Positions 41,955-50,824 of a stretch of 64,000 nt of DNA are shown here, piece by piece. The position numbers and the translations under genes are program-made. The notes under the pieces were generated by a model that ran no database searches, was not told the origin of the DNA, and worked only from the letters and a program-made list of their open reading frames with translations. Source of the stretch: Glutamicibacter uratoxydans (GTDB taxonomy: Bacteria > Actinomycetota > Actinomycetes > Actinomycetales > Micrococcaceae); contig NZ_BJNY01000013.1 of NCBI RefSeq assembly GCF_006539925.1, positions 1 through 64,000 of the forward strand. Reading direction: 5' to 3'. How positions within the stretch are numbered: position 1 is the stretch's first letter; each line of letters opens with the position of its first letter.

Positions 41955-43832
41955 CTAGTTGCCCCGGAGGATTCTCCGGCGCATTTCAAGTTCCATCAAT
42001 TCCCTGTTGATCTGGGCGTATTCCTCACCCTCCGGAGCTACTTCAGCACGCTGAAGCCTGCCGATCAGCTCCGCCTTGCGATGTGTGATTTGAAGCTCAA
42101 TCAACCCGTTGATGATGTCAGAGCAATAGCGTGTCAGGTTATGTTCATCGGAGGCTGGGATGATCGACACCGCCAGCTCGGAAACGAAGCTGCGCAGCTG
42201 CTCAGGAACTTCCTCTCGAATCACTTCCACCCAGGACGCGGCCGAGGCGCCAGCCGTCGATGCGGCGACAATTCCATCGTGCACCGCAGCATGGGCAGGA
42301 GCCATAAACCTGGCCTCATAGAACGCCTGCCACTGTTCATCGTTCAAGCGCTGCGGCTGTTGGATGACAACTTCCAGCGCCTGGCGTTCCAGCCGCATCA
42401 CCGGATCCCTGCTGTCGGGACGTTCAAAGGCAGGCGCGGCCGGCGCCGGCTGCGGTTCGGTCCCAGCCGGTGGCTGATGGGTTGGGGTGTTGCGCGGCAG
42501 CTTTGCCCTCTTGATCGACGCGGCCACCGAACGGTTGACGTCTTCATTGTTCATGCCCAGCCAGCCGGCCAGCTCGCGGGAATACGCGGGGCGGATAGCC
42601 GAGTCGCGGATGGCGGCGACGATGGGCGCCGTTTGGCGTAGCGCCTGGACCCGGCCTTCAACCGTGTCCAAGTTGAATTTCTTCAGCTCCGCGCGGATGG
42701 CGAATTCAAACAGCGGGCGCTTCAGCTCAATGAGCTCTCGCACCGCCTCGTCGCCGCGGTGCAGCCGCAGATCGCAGGGGTCGGCCCCGGTGGGTTCAAC
42801 GCAGACATAGGTCTGGGCGATGAAGCGCTGGTCTTCCTCAAAAGCGCGCAGCGCGGCCTTCTGTCCGGCGGCGTCACCGTCGAAGGTGAAGATCACTTCT
42901 CCGCCGGTGCCGTCGTCCTGCAGTAGCCGCCGCGAAATCTTGATGTGGTCGGTGCCGAAGGCGGTGCCGCAGGTAGCCACCGCCGTGGTGATTCCCGCAA
43001 GATGGCAGGCCATCACGTCGGTGTAGCCCTCCACCACGACAATCTGGCGGTTCTTTGAAATCTGCTTCTTCGCCAGGTCCAGCCCGTAGAGCACCTGGGA
43101 CTTCTTGTAAAGCTGGGTCTCCGGGGTATTCAGGTATTTGGGGCCCTGGTCGTCCTCGTAGAGTTTGCGCGCGCCAAAGCCGATGGTGGCCGATGACAGG
43201 TCGCGGATAGGCCAGATGACGCGCCCGCGGAAGCGGTCGTAGATCCCGCGGGAGCCCTCGGAGAACATGCCGGTGAGCTTGAGCTCCTCGTCGACGAATC
43301 CCTTGGAGCGCAGGTGCTTGAGCAGCGCGTCCCAGCCCTTGGGGGCATAGCCGACGGCGAAGGTGGCGATTGCCTGCTCGTCGAATCCCCGGCCGGCCAG
43401 AAATTCGCGGGCGATGGCGCCTTCTTCGGTGGCCAGCTGGGAGCGGAAGAATTCTTCGGCCACCTTGTGGGCGTCGACCAGGCGCTGGCGCTTTCCGTAA
43501 TCTTCGCGGTTCGGCCCCGGACCGCCGTCCTCATAGTGCAGCTCGTAGTTGATCCTGGCCGCCAGCAGCTCCACGGTTTCAGTGAACGAGGAGTGGTCCA
43601 TCTTCTGGATGAAGGCGATCACGTCTCCGGATTCGCCGCAGCCGAAGCAGTGGAAGGTGCCCAGCTGCGGGCGGATGTGGAACGAGGGGCTGCGCTCGTC
43701 GTGGAAGGGGCACAGGCCCTTGTAGGAGCCGATGCCCGCGGATTTGAGCGTGACATAGGATTCGACGACCTCGCGCAGGTCGGTGCGGTTGCGCACCTCG
43801 TCGATGTCTTCGCGCTTGATCAGCCCTGCCAT
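41955..43832 (-). CDS. dnaG: DNA primase
   Basis: This 625-residue primase makes RNA primers at the replication fork. The N-terminal CHC2-type zinc finger is seen as LCPFHDERSPSFHIRP with FHCFGCGESGD. The TOPRIM catalytic domain contains VVVEGYTDVMACHLAG and FTFDGDAAGQKAALRAF. The C-terminal third is the helicase-binding region, variable as usual. It follows dgt directly (9 bp), a standard dgt-dnaG pair in actinobacteria. The ATG gives MAGLIKREDIDEVRNRTD, as in relatives. Confidence 0.97.
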   Translation of the reverse strand: MAGLIKREDIDEVRNRTDLREVVESYVTLKSAGIGSYKGLCPFHDERSPSFHIRPQLGTFHCFGCGESGDVIAFIQKMDHSSFTETVELLAARINYELHYEDGGPGPNREDYGKRQRLVDAHKVAEEFFRSQLATEEGAIAREFLAGRGFDEQAIATFAVGYAPKGWDALLKHLRSKGFVDEELKLTGMFSEGSRGIYDRFRGRVIWPIRDLSSATIGFGARKLYEDDQGPKYLNTPETQLYKKSQVLYGLDLAKKQISKNRQIVVVEGYTDVMACHLAGITTAVATCGTAFGTDHIKISRRLLQDDGTGGEVIFTFDGDAAGQKAALRAFEEDQRFIAQTYVCVEPTGADPCDLRLHRGDEAVRELIELKRPLFEFAIRAELKKFNLDTVEGRVQALRQTAPIVAAIRDSAIRPAYSRELAGWLGMNNEDVNRSVAASIKRAKLPRNTPTHQPPAGTEPQPAPAAPAFERPDSRDPVMRLERQALEVVIQQPQRLNDEQWQAFYEARFMAPAHAAVHDGIVAASTAGASAASWVEVIREEVPEQLRSFVSELAVSIIPASDEHNLTRYCSDIINGLIELQITHRKAELIGRLQRAEVAPEGEEYAQINRELMELEMRRRILRGN

Positions 43833-43841
43833 GATTCCCTT

Positions 43842-45125
43842 CTAAAACAGCTTGATGTCTGGGGCTTCGCCCTTGACCAGGTAGGAGTGCCATTCGATGG
43901 CCGAGACGTCGGTGAGCGAAGCGACCTGGTCGATCACCACGCGCAGCTGGGCGCTGGCATCCGCCGCGTCTTCCCAGTCTGCGGCGAAGATCGGTTCGAG
44001 GTTTTCCTTGCCTGTGGAATACAGCAGTTCCACCAGCTCCGCCAGCAGCGTGCGCTGGTCCTCATACAGCGGCTGGCGGCCCTCGGAAGTCATCACATAG
44101 CTGGCCGCGATGCCCTTCATGACCGCGATTTCATGCTCGGTTTCCTCCGGCACGATCAGCGACGCGTTGTAGCGGGTCAGGTGGCCGGCGCCGTAGCGGG
44201 CGCGCGTGGCATCCATCGCGGCGGCGGCGAAGCGGCCGATGAATTGGCTGGTCATGTCTTTCAACGCAGCCATTGAGCGCCGCGACCCGTCAAAGTGCGC
44301 CACCCATTCCTGGCTGCGTTCCAGCCTGCGCAGCGCGGCGTCGATGTCTTGTTCAGCGGTGTTCGGAAGGTACCAGTCGCGGGTGACCTGCAGGGCGCGG
44401 TCCCGGGGCGAGTCCTGCTTGAGCCAGCGCAGCTGCAGGGCGCCGCCCACAATTGCGTCCTCCACGTCGTGCACCGAGTAGGAGATATCGTCGGCCAAGT
44501 CCATAACCTGGCCCTCCATGCACACCACCCCGGGCTTCGCATCGGACACGGCGCGCAGCCAGTCGAACACCGGCTGGTCATCCGCGTAGACGCCGAACTT
44601 GCGGCTCTTCTTGCCGTTGACCTCCGGCGCGTCCTCGCGCAGCCAAGGATACTTGCAGGCGGCGTCCAGCGAGGCACGCGAAAGGTTCAATCCCGCCGAA
44701 TGCCCGTTGTGCCTGAAGGTCTTGGTCTCCAGCCGGGTCAGCAGGCGCAGGGTCTGTGCGTTGCCCTCGAAGCCGCCGATATCCGCGGCCAGCTTGTTCA
44801 GCGCCTTTTCGCCGTTGTGGCCAAAGGGAGGGTGCCCCAGGTCGTGGGCCAGGCACGCGGTGTCCACTACATCCGGATCGCAGCCCAGGGCCGCGCCGAG
44901 CTCCCGGCCCACCTGTGCGACTTCCAGCGAATGGGTCAGCCGATTGCGCATGAAGTCGTTCTGGTAGGGCGCTACCACTTGGGTCTTGGCGCTGAGCCTG
45001 CGCAGCGCCGAGGAATGCAGCACGCGGGCGCGGTCGCGTTCAAAGGCGGTGCGGTACGACTTCTTGGCCGGCTCCGGAACCCAGCGTTCCGCATCGGCTT
45101 CGGTGTATCCGGGGATCTGAGTCAT
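43842..45125 (-). CDS. dgt: Deoxyguanosinetriphosphate triphosphohydrolase-like protein
   Basis: This 427-residue HD-domain enzyme cleaves dNTPs to deoxynucleosides and triphosphate. Metal ligands are in RNRLTHSLEVAQVGRELG and LAHDLGHPPFGHNGEKAL, with Asp in ADDISYSVHDVEDA. It resembles the actinobacterial Dgt-like group more than the E. coli enzyme. It is paired with dnaG downstream and has dus upstream in the same direction, about 75 bp away. Confidence 0.94.
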   Translation of the reverse strand: MTQIPGYTEADAERWVPEPAKKSYRTAFERDRARVLHSSALRRLSAKTQVVAPYQNDFMRNRLTHSLEVAQVGRELGAALGCDPDVVDTACLAHDLGHPPFGHNGEKALNKLAADIGGFEGNAQTLRLLTRLETKTFRHNGHSAGLNLSRASLDAACKYPWLREDAPEVNGKKSRKFGVYADDQPVFDWLRAVSDAKPGVVCMEGQVMDLADDISYSVHDVEDAIVGGALQLRWLKQDSPRDRALQVTRDWYLPNTAEQDIDAALRRLERSQEWVAHFDGSRRSMAALKDMTSQFIGRFAAAAMDATRARYGAGHLTRYNASLIVPEETEHEIAVMKGIAASYVMTSEGRQPLYEDQRTLLAELVELLYSTGKENLEPIFAADWEDAADASAQLRVVIDQVASLTDVSAIEWHSYLVKGEAPDIKLF

Positions 45126-45199
45126 AGCTCCAAGTCTAGTAACTAATTAGCGGTGCGCTTCAGTTATCCACCGTAGGCGTAGCGAAGTGCCGCCGCGCC

Positions 45200-46384
45200 C
45201 TAGCCGCCGGAGATGTCCAGTTCGGCGGCCTTGATCATTTCACGGTGCGCATCGGTCATGGTGCGGGTGTCCAGCCAGCCGTCCGGAACGTGGGTCTTCT
45301 TCGGGTGGCCGGCACGGCCGCGGGTGCCTTCGGCGCCGATGCCGGGGTACGGCAGGTCGAGGTCCAACTCGTTGAGCAGCTCGCGCAGGCGTTCAAGCGA
45401 CGGCACCTGGGCCAGCTGCGAACGGATTTCGCCGCCCACCGGGTAGCCCTTGAAGTACCAGGCGATGTGCTTGCGGATATCGCGCATGCCCTTGCCTTCG
45501 TCCTCGAAGAATTCTGCGAGCAGTTCGCCATGGCGGTATACGGTTTCAGCCACCTTGCGCACGCCCGGGCGGAAGCGGTCGGGGCGGCCTTCGAATGCTG
45601 CCTGCAGGTCGCCGAAGATCCATGGGCGGCCTTGGCAGCCGCGGCCGATCATCACGCCGGCCGCTCCGGTCTGCTCCACCATCTCGATGGCGTCCTCAGC
45701 GCTGAAGATGTCTCCGTTGCCCAAGATCGGGATGTCGTCCACTGCCTCGCGCAGGGTGGTGATTGCCGACCAGTCCGAGTGGCCGGCATAGTACTGGCCT
45801 GCGGTGCGAGCGTGCAGGGTGACGGCAGCCGCTCCGTGGTCGCGGGCGATCTTGGCCGAATCGATGTAGGTCAGGTGGTCCTTGTCGATGCCGGTGCGGA
45901 CCTTGACCGTCAGCGGGATATCGCCCTTCGCGGCTTCTTCGGTGGCGGCCGCGACGATGCCGGTGAAGAGGTCGGTCTTCCACGGCAGGGCCGAGCCGCC
46001 GCCCTTGCGGGTCACCTTGGGCACCGGGCAGCCGAAGTTCAAGTCGATGTGGTCTGCGCGGTCTTCTTCAACCACCAGGCGCACTGCGGCGCGCACGGTG
46101 GCAGGGTCCACGCCGTAGATCTGGATGGAGCGGATCTCTTCATCCGGGTCATGGGAGATGATGCGCAGGGATTCCGGGTTGCGTTCCACCAGGGCGCGGG
46201 CGGTGACCATTTCGGTCACGTAGAGCCCGCCACCGTATTCACGGCACAGGCGGCGGAAGGCGCGGTTGGTCACGCCGGCCATGGGGGCGAGGACCACCGG
46301 AGTCTCGATGGTCAATTTGCCCAGCTGCAGCGGCGGCAGCTTCAGGGTCGGCGTGTCATTTTGCGCATCAGTCAGAATCGTCAC
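45200..46384 (-). CDS. dus: tRNA-dihydrouridine synthase
   Basis: This is a 394-residue FMN enzyme reducing uridines in tRNA D-loops. It has the start VVLAPMAGVTNRAFRRLCREYG, the catalytic Cys in NFGCPVPKVTRKGGGSAL, and FMN-binding GNGDIFSAEDAIEMVEQTGA then MIGRGCQGRPWIF. The subgroup is DusB-like. The C-terminal domain, of about 80 residues, is normal for the family. It starts with GTG and has GGATAG upstream. It is the first gene of a dus-dgt-dnaG run. Confidence 0.93.
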   Translation of the reverse strand: MTILTDAQNDTPTLKLPPLQLGKLTIETPVVLAPMAGVTNRAFRRLCREYGGGLYVTEMVTARALVERNPESLRIISHDPDEEIRSIQIYGVDPATVRAAVRLVVEEDRADHIDLNFGCPVPKVTRKGGGSALPWKTDLFTGIVAAATEEAAKGDIPLTVKVRTGIDKDHLTYIDSAKIARDHGAAAVTLHARTAGQYYAGHSDWSAITTLREAVDDIPILGNGDIFSAEDAIEMVEQTGAAGVMIGRGCQGRPWIFGDLQAAFEGRPDRFRPGVRKVAETVYRHGELLAEFFEDEGKGMRDIRKHIAWYFKGYPVGGEIRSQLAQVPSLERLRELLNELDLDLPYPGIGAEGTRGRAGHPKKTHVPDGWLDTRTMTDAHREMIKAAELDISGG

Positions 46385-46854
46385 CTATCCATTATCGCCC
46401 ATCCGGGCAAATCGGAGGGTGAGATCTTGCTCAACTTCAGGCGTCGGCTTGGTCCGGGGCACTTTTCTCGATCTTGAACCCGGTGAACCCGTAGAGCACG
46501 CTCAGCAGCGGCGAGAGGATGCAGAAGAATCGGGCCGTCGTCCTTCATGCTTCCTTGCTCCCATGCGGTGCGTGTACTTCCGTTCCATGAATAGTGAGCC
46601 ATTGAACGCCCCATTCCGCAGGCAGCGTCAGAAAGTAGCGGCTGCGGCTCCTGGCTCTCAGACATGCATTTGGCGACCGTCCAATAACTGGGTACTGCTC
46701 CAGTTAGCCCGCGGCAAGCAGATTCATCAAGCTATACCCAGTTCGGTACAGAAGAAATCTCTGTTCGACCAGGCGAAAAATAAGCTGCCCCGGTCATTGG
46801 TCCAGTCGACTCTCCGTTTCTATACCGTCGGTCTGACGGTCTAGCCTCGGATAC
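46385..46854. other. 470-bp gap between dus and a PH-domain gene
   Basis: No intact gene is supported. It must carry the promoters of dus (leftward) and of the next gene (rightward). A possible C-terminal remnant lies at its left end and is listed separately. Confidence 0.5.
46437..46541 (-). pseudogene. Possible C-terminal remnant of a membrane protein gene
   Basis: A minus-strand frame reads ARFFCILSPLLSVLYGFTG followed by FKIEKSAPDQADA and a stop, bounded upstream by another stop. The hydrophobic run and polar tail look like the end of a transport or membrane protein. No start or upstream domain is present, so it could equally be chance. Confidence 0.25.
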
Positions 46855-47229
46855 ATGATTGATTTCAACAATTCTTCCGTATTCAAGCTCGGCCCATGGG
46901 ACCTTGGCCAAGTGTCATCTGAAATCACCCCGCTGCTGGTCCAAGGCGAGGAGCTGCACGCGGCGTTCAAGGGAGCACGAGACTACGTCGTGTTCACAAG
47001 CAAACGACTGATCGCCGTGAACGTCCAAGGCATCACCGGCAAAAAGCGCGATTACACTTCTTTGCCCTATTCGAAGGTCCAGGCATTTTCTGTGGAAACC
47101 GCAGGAACTTTTGACCTTGACGCTGAACTTGATCTCTGGTTCAGCGGTTTAGGTAAGGTCCGCCTCGAGTTCAAGGGTCAGGTGAACATCCGAGCGCTGT
47201 CCCAGCTGATCGGCAGCTACGTGCTCTAA
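46855..47229 (+). CDS. Bacterial PH domain protein
   Basis: This 124-residue protein has the bPH_1-like (PF08000) fold signature: LVQGEELHAAFKGARDYVVFTSKRLIAVN, then GKKRDYTSLPYSKVQAFSVETAGTFDLDAELDLWF. These small proteins occur widely; the fold suggests ring-forming or lipid/protein binding, and no enzymatic role is known. A stand-alone gene with an ATG start and weak ribosome-binding site. Full length for the family. Confidence 0.85.
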   Translation: MIDFNNSSVFKLGPWDLGQVSSEITPLLVQGEELHAAFKGARDYVVFTSKRLIAVNVQGITGKKRDYTSLPYSKVQAFSVETAGTFDLDAELDLWFSGLGKVRLEFKGQVNIRALSQLIGSYVL

Positions 47230-47299
47230 CTGCGGTTGTTTAAACACGTGGCCTCGCAGTTCTAGGAATAACTTCCACCCCGGCAAGGTTGTCACTGGC

Positions 47300-48325
47300 A
47301 TGCCAAAGAAAATTGGATTCCTGTCCTTTGGACATTGGATGGACCACCCAGATTCGAAGGTCCGCACCGGCGGCGATTCGCTGCTCCAGTCGATCGATCT
47401 TGCGGTTGCCGCGGAGGAGATCGGTGCAGACGGCGCTTATTTCCGAGTGCACCATTTCGCTCAGCAGCTGGGCACGCCTGCCCCGCTGCTGGCAGCGGTA
47501 GGCGCACGCACCAAGCGCATTGAAATCGGCACCGGCGTGGTGGACATGCGCTATTCCAATCCGCTGGGCTTTGCCGAAGACATTGCCGCCGCCGACCTGA
47601 TTTCCCAAGGGCGGCTGCAATTGGGTGTTTCGCGCGGTTCACCCGAGCAGGTGATCGACGGCTGGAAGTACTTCGGCTTCGAGCCCGCCGCGGGAGAAAA
47701 CGACGCGGACATGGCGCGGCGCCACACCCTCGAATTCCTCACGGCCATCGAAGGCAAGAAGTTCGCCCAGCCAAACCCGCGGCCGATGTTCCCCAACCCG
47801 CCGGGGCTGCTGCGCATCGAACCGCACTCCCCCGGCCTGCGCGAACGCATCTGGTGGGGCGCGGGCTCGGATGCCACCGCGCGCTGGGCGGCGGACGAGG
47901 GCATGAATTTGATGTCGTCGACGCTGAAGAACGACGAGACCGGCGAGCCGTTCCATGTTCAGCAGCGCAAGCAGATCGAGGCCTATCACGAACAGTGGGC
48001 GCAGCATGACCACGGCTTCACCCCGCGGGTATCCATCTCGCGTTCGATCTTCGCCATCACCAATGACGAAGACCGCCGCTATTTCCTGGGCAGCGGCGAG
48101 CGCGGAGACCAGTTCGGCAATATCGACGAGCGCACCCGCGCGGTCTTCGGCCGTTCCTACGCCGATGAACCTGATGCGCTGATTGAACAGCTGTTGAAGG
48201 ATGAAGCGCTGCAGGCGGCGGATACGCTGCTGCTGACCCTTCCAACGCAGCTGGGAGTCGACTACAACACGCATGTGCTGGAAGCATTCATGACCCATGT
48301 GGCCCCGGCCATCGGTTGGCGCTAG
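47300..48325 (+). CDS. LLM class flavin-dependent oxidoreductase
   Basis: This 341-residue TIM-barrel enzyme is related to bacterial luciferase. It begins with IGFLSFGHWMDHPDSKVRTGGDSLLQSIDLAVAAEEIGADGAYFRVHHFA, and includes GTGVVDMRYSNPLGFAEDIAAADLISQGRLQLGVSRGS, the classic LLM barrel. FMN or F420 could be the cofactor; substrates vary (alkanes, sulfonates, amides). A single gene followed by a strong terminator. Confidence 0.88.
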   Translation: MPKKIGFLSFGHWMDHPDSKVRTGGDSLLQSIDLAVAAEEIGADGAYFRVHHFAQQLGTPAPLLAAVGARTKRIEIGTGVVDMRYSNPLGFAEDIAAADLISQGRLQLGVSRGSPEQVIDGWKYFGFEPAAGENDADMARRHTLEFLTAIEGKKFAQPNPRPMFPNPPGLLRIEPHSPGLRERIWWGAGSDATARWAADEGMNLMSSTLKNDETGEPFHVQQRKQIEAYHEQWAQHDHGFTPRVSISRSIFAITNDEDRRYFLGSGERGDQFGNIDERTRAVFGRSYADEPDALIEQLLKDEALQAADTLLLTLPTQLGVDYNTHVLEAFMTHVAPAIGWR

Positions 48326-48332
48326 ATGACCG

Positions 48333-48372
48333 ACAGGCAGCGGCGCCCGGTATCTCGGGCGCTGCTGCCTGT
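48333..48372 (+). terminator. Terminator after LLM oxidoreductase gene
   Basis: ACAGGCAGC and GCTGCCTGT with an inner GCGCCCG/CGGGCGC make a long hairpin just after the stop codon. Confidence 0.85.
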
Positions 48373-48545
48373 AATATGCTGATCTCAGGTGGAGGTCAAA
48401 GCGGCGTGCAAGCTCCTCGCGGCGTCGCAGAATTCTGCGCAGCAGAGCGCAATCATGGCCTATCAAATTCGTACCATCTGCTCCGGACCACCCCTTCATG
48501 GCCCAAAGTTGACCTGTAGTGCGCTACAGGCCAGACAATGGAAAC

Positions 48546-48986
48546 ATGTCTGACCCTTTGCTGCCCCACATTGATTTCGAGGTGCCTGCCGATGGATTAC
48601 CGATCGGGAAAGCCGCCGAAGTTCTCGGTGTAGGCGTCGAGGCGCTGCGCTACTACGAACGCGAAGGCCTGCTGCTGCGGGCGACGCCACGAGATGCAGG
48701 AGGCCGCAGGCGCTACGGTGCCCGGGATTTGGCATGGATTTCAGGCCTGGTGCTGCTGCGCAAGACCGGAATGCCGATTGCCAGCATCCGTGTGATCGCA
48801 GATCTGAGCCGCCGCGATGGCACAGAGAGCCAGCGCCTGGCCTTCTTCGAAGAGCATCGCACCCGCGTGATCGAGCAACTGGAACAAACTCAACGGCACC
48901 TTGCCGCCATCGATCACAAGATCATCAGCTACAGGACAGCCATCGCCAGTCGCGAAGCCGTCACAGACGAAAGAGACGCCCAATGA
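48546..48986 (+). CDS. MerR family transcriptional regulator
   Basis: This 146-residue regulator has the MerR winged helix (LPIGKAAEVLGVGVEALRYYEREGLLLRATPRDAGGRRRYGARDLAWI) and a C-terminal coiled coil (EHRTRVIEQLEQTQRHLAAIDHKIISY). There is no cysteine cluster, so metals are unlikely effectors. The start at MSDPLLPH is preferred because the residues before it do not belong to the family. The stop overlaps the start of a SnoaL-like gene (ATGA), so the two are cotranslated; the regulator probably controls this pair. Confidence 0.9.
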   Translation: MSDPLLPHIDFEVPADGLPIGKAAEVLGVGVEALRYYEREGLLLRATPRDAGGRRRYGARDLAWISGLVLLRKTGMPIASIRVIADLSRRDGTESQRLAFFEEHRTRVIEQLEQTQRHLAAIDHKIISYRTAIASREAVTDERDAQ

Positions 48987-49474
48987 CCGATCCGATTCTT
49001 CAAGCCCCAGCGCTTCACCAAACACTTTCAGAGTGGTGGGACGCCATCATCGGACTCACCCTGGATTCACCGCAATCAGCGTGGGATGCGATGACCGCTT
49101 TTCTTGCCGAGGACTGCGTCCTCTATTTTGGAGGGATGGACGCTCCTGCATCCAAAGGCATCGATGCTGTCATAGCAGATCTGAAAAAGACCCTGGTGTA
49201 CTGGAAAATGCTCCAGCGCCGCGTGATCGTGCACGGCCTCGACGCTTCTGCCACAACTGTTTTCGCCACCATGAACAATCATCTGGAGATTCTCGGCGAA
49301 CCGCTCGACTACCCCGAGACCGAGGTCGTCACGTTTAATGAGGCGGGCAAGATCGCGCGCTATGAGCTGTACTGCGACCCGAGTCCGATCAAGGCAGTAT
49401 TCGCCGCGAAACACGAGGCATCCCGGTCCGCCGGGCCTTCAGGTCTTCAGCCAGCGAGTCCCAGGACAATATAG
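48983..49474 (+). CDS. SnoaL/NTF2-like domain protein
   Basis: This 163-residue cone-shaped NTF2-fold protein has SEWWDAIIGLTLDSPQSAWDAMTAFLAEDCVLYFGGMD at the start and KIARYELYCDPSPIKAVFAA near the end, typical of polyketide-cyclase/steroid-isomerase-like proteins. The last 25 residues are unrelated and overlap a convergent gene by 28 bp. It is translationally coupled to a MerR regulator. The biochemical role cannot be told. Confidence 0.8.
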   Translation: MTDPILQAPALHQTLSEWWDAIIGLTLDSPQSAWDAMTAFLAEDCVLYFGGMDAPASKGIDAVIADLKKTLVYWKMLQRRVIVHGLDASATTVFATMNNHLEILGEPLDYPETEVVTFNEAGKIARYELYCDPSPIKAVFAAKHEASRSAGPSGLQPASPRTI

Positions 49475-49710
49475 GTCGAGATTCCTGCGATGAGACCAGC
49501 ACTGATGACCAGCAGAACATGTGCCCGCGCAGCGCGATGAATGCGCAAAGCCCGAAAAGCACATAGCAGCATAATGATGGCGAGCGCACCGGAGTAGTAC
49601 GGTCCGAAAATCGAACCATACAAACCCGCAAGCACCGCAACAGCCGCAATCAGTGCGAAACCGGCTAGCGCGGCAGCCGAGGTTTCAGCGGACTTCAGCT
49701 GTCCAGACAT
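49447..49710 (-). CDS. Small membrane protein
   Basis: This 87-residue protein has three hydrophobic helices (SAAALAGFALIAAVAVLAGL, SGALAIIMLLCAFRAL and HVLLVISAGLIAGISTYIVLGLA). It overlaps the end of the SnoaL-like gene in convergent orientation. No family is recognised; the clean helix pattern and ATG support it as real. Confidence 0.55.
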   Translation of the reverse strand: MSGQLKSAETSAAALAGFALIAAVAVLAGLYGSIFGPYYSGALAIIMLLCAFRALRIHRAARAHVLLVISAGLIAGISTYIVLGLAG

Positions 49711-49784
49711 GGCTCAAGGATAGCCCTCGCCTCATGCTTCCGGGCAGAGTCCGGGTAGCTTCCAACGCCAGCGGCTGCTTAAGG

Positions 49785-50186
49785 TCAGCGGTCGGCAAAC
49801 AGCGCCGCGACCGCCTGCTTCATGGCCTGATAGTTTTCCGTCGGCGTCGGTGCCTCAGAAGCCAGCAGCGGCTCCATGGCATCGGCGAGCCTCGACCAAA
49901 AGCTGATCCACGGACCTGGCGCTTGGAAGTACCAGGCCCAGTCCAAGAACCCCGGCGCATAATCCACGCCGTCAACATCCGCGACATGAGAGCGGATGCC
50001 CTCATCGATTTCTGTGCGGTATTCGATGGGTTCTTGCTCGCGGGAGACCCGCACGATGCGTGAACCATGGCCCGATTCCTGCAGGCAAAGCAGCAGGAGG
50101 TAGCCCCAGACGTTCTCGGTAGCCATTTCCATACCTTCTGGGAAGGAGGCCGCCTGTTCAACATCTTCGATCCGCAGGATGCTCAT
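49785..50186 (-). CDS. Uncharacterised conserved-looking protein
   Basis: This is a 133-residue acidic soluble protein beginning MSILRIEDVEQAASFPEGMEMATENVWGYLLLL and containing WAWYFQAPGPWISFWSRLADAMEPLL. There are no transmembrane segments, and I do not recognise a domain. It is divergent from the RDD gene by 75 bp. Unusual tryptophan content suggests a folded protein rather than a chance frame. Confidence 0.5.
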   Translation of the reverse strand: MSILRIEDVEQAASFPEGMEMATENVWGYLLLLCLQESGHGSRIVRVSREQEPIEYRTEIDEGIRSHVADVDGVDYAPGFLDWAWYFQAPGPWISFWSRLADAMEPLLASEAPTPTENYQAMKQAVAALFADR

Positions 50187-50260
50187 AGTTGAAAAATAGC
50201 ATTATTTGCCCGGATCAGGTGCCCTTTTCAGGTGATTTGCCCCATGCTAGACTGCGGGGC

Positions 50261-50824
50261 ATGCCGCTCTCGCCAGCTCTGGTTCCGCCTCGATTCCCGC
50301 GTAGGCTCAAGGCCATGCTCCTGGACTACTCAGTGATCCTCGGGTGGATGGCGGTTCTCGCCTTGGCAACTCTGCTGCTGTGGCTGCTGACCGGAAAAGT
50401 CCACAACTGGCTGGAATTGGGAGTCACCGGCGCCCAGGCGCTGGGCTTCCTCGTCTTGGTAGCACCGGTGGGGATCTATCTCTATGCGACCGAGTCATTC
50501 TCAGCACAGGCAACGTGGGGCAAGGCCAAGCTCGGGCTGAAGGTAGTCGATGCCGCGACAGGCGGGAAGCCGTCCAAGGCACAGGTCCTGCTGCGCACAG
50601 CCATAAAACTTCTCCCCTGGGAAATCGCGCACTTTGCCGTATGGCATATCGTGGCACGAGTTTCCTCCGGCCAGCCTGCTTTCAACCGCCGGCTCATGGC
50701 AGTGACACTCCTCGCCGATGCCTTGCCTTTTGCCTACGTAGCAAGCGTGGCGTTTCAGCGCGATCGCCGCGGGCCGCACGACCTGGCCGCAGGTACGCAA
50801 GTCGTCGACGCCAGGGTCAACTAG
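50261..50824 (+). CDS. RDD family membrane protein
   Basis: This 187-residue protein has the RDD pattern. A basic start leads to RFPRRLKAMLLDYSVILGWMAV (the R-DD-like motif as R..LLDY), and then four or so helices with QATWGKAKLGLKVVDAATGGKPS, the segment typical of the family. It ends GPHDLAAGTQVVDARVN. RDD proteins are of unknown or transport-related function. The start at MPLSP avoids a hydrophilic upstream run; it overlaps the convergent chrA stop by 8 bp. Confidence 0.82.
   Translation: MPLSPALVPPRFPRRLKAMLLDYSVILGWMAVLALATLLLWLLTGKVHNWLELGVTGAQALGFLVLVAPVGIYLYATESFSAQATWGKAKLGLKVVDAATGGKPSKAQVLLRTAIKLLPWEIAHFAVWHIVARVSSGQPAFNRRLMAVTLLADALPFAYVASVAFQRDRRGPHDLAAGTQVVDARVN

Noticed and set aside
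46560-46844. Plus-strand frame before the PH-domain gene
   Set aside because: It has no recognisable sequence and a composition unlike its neighbours, and it fills what must be promoter space.
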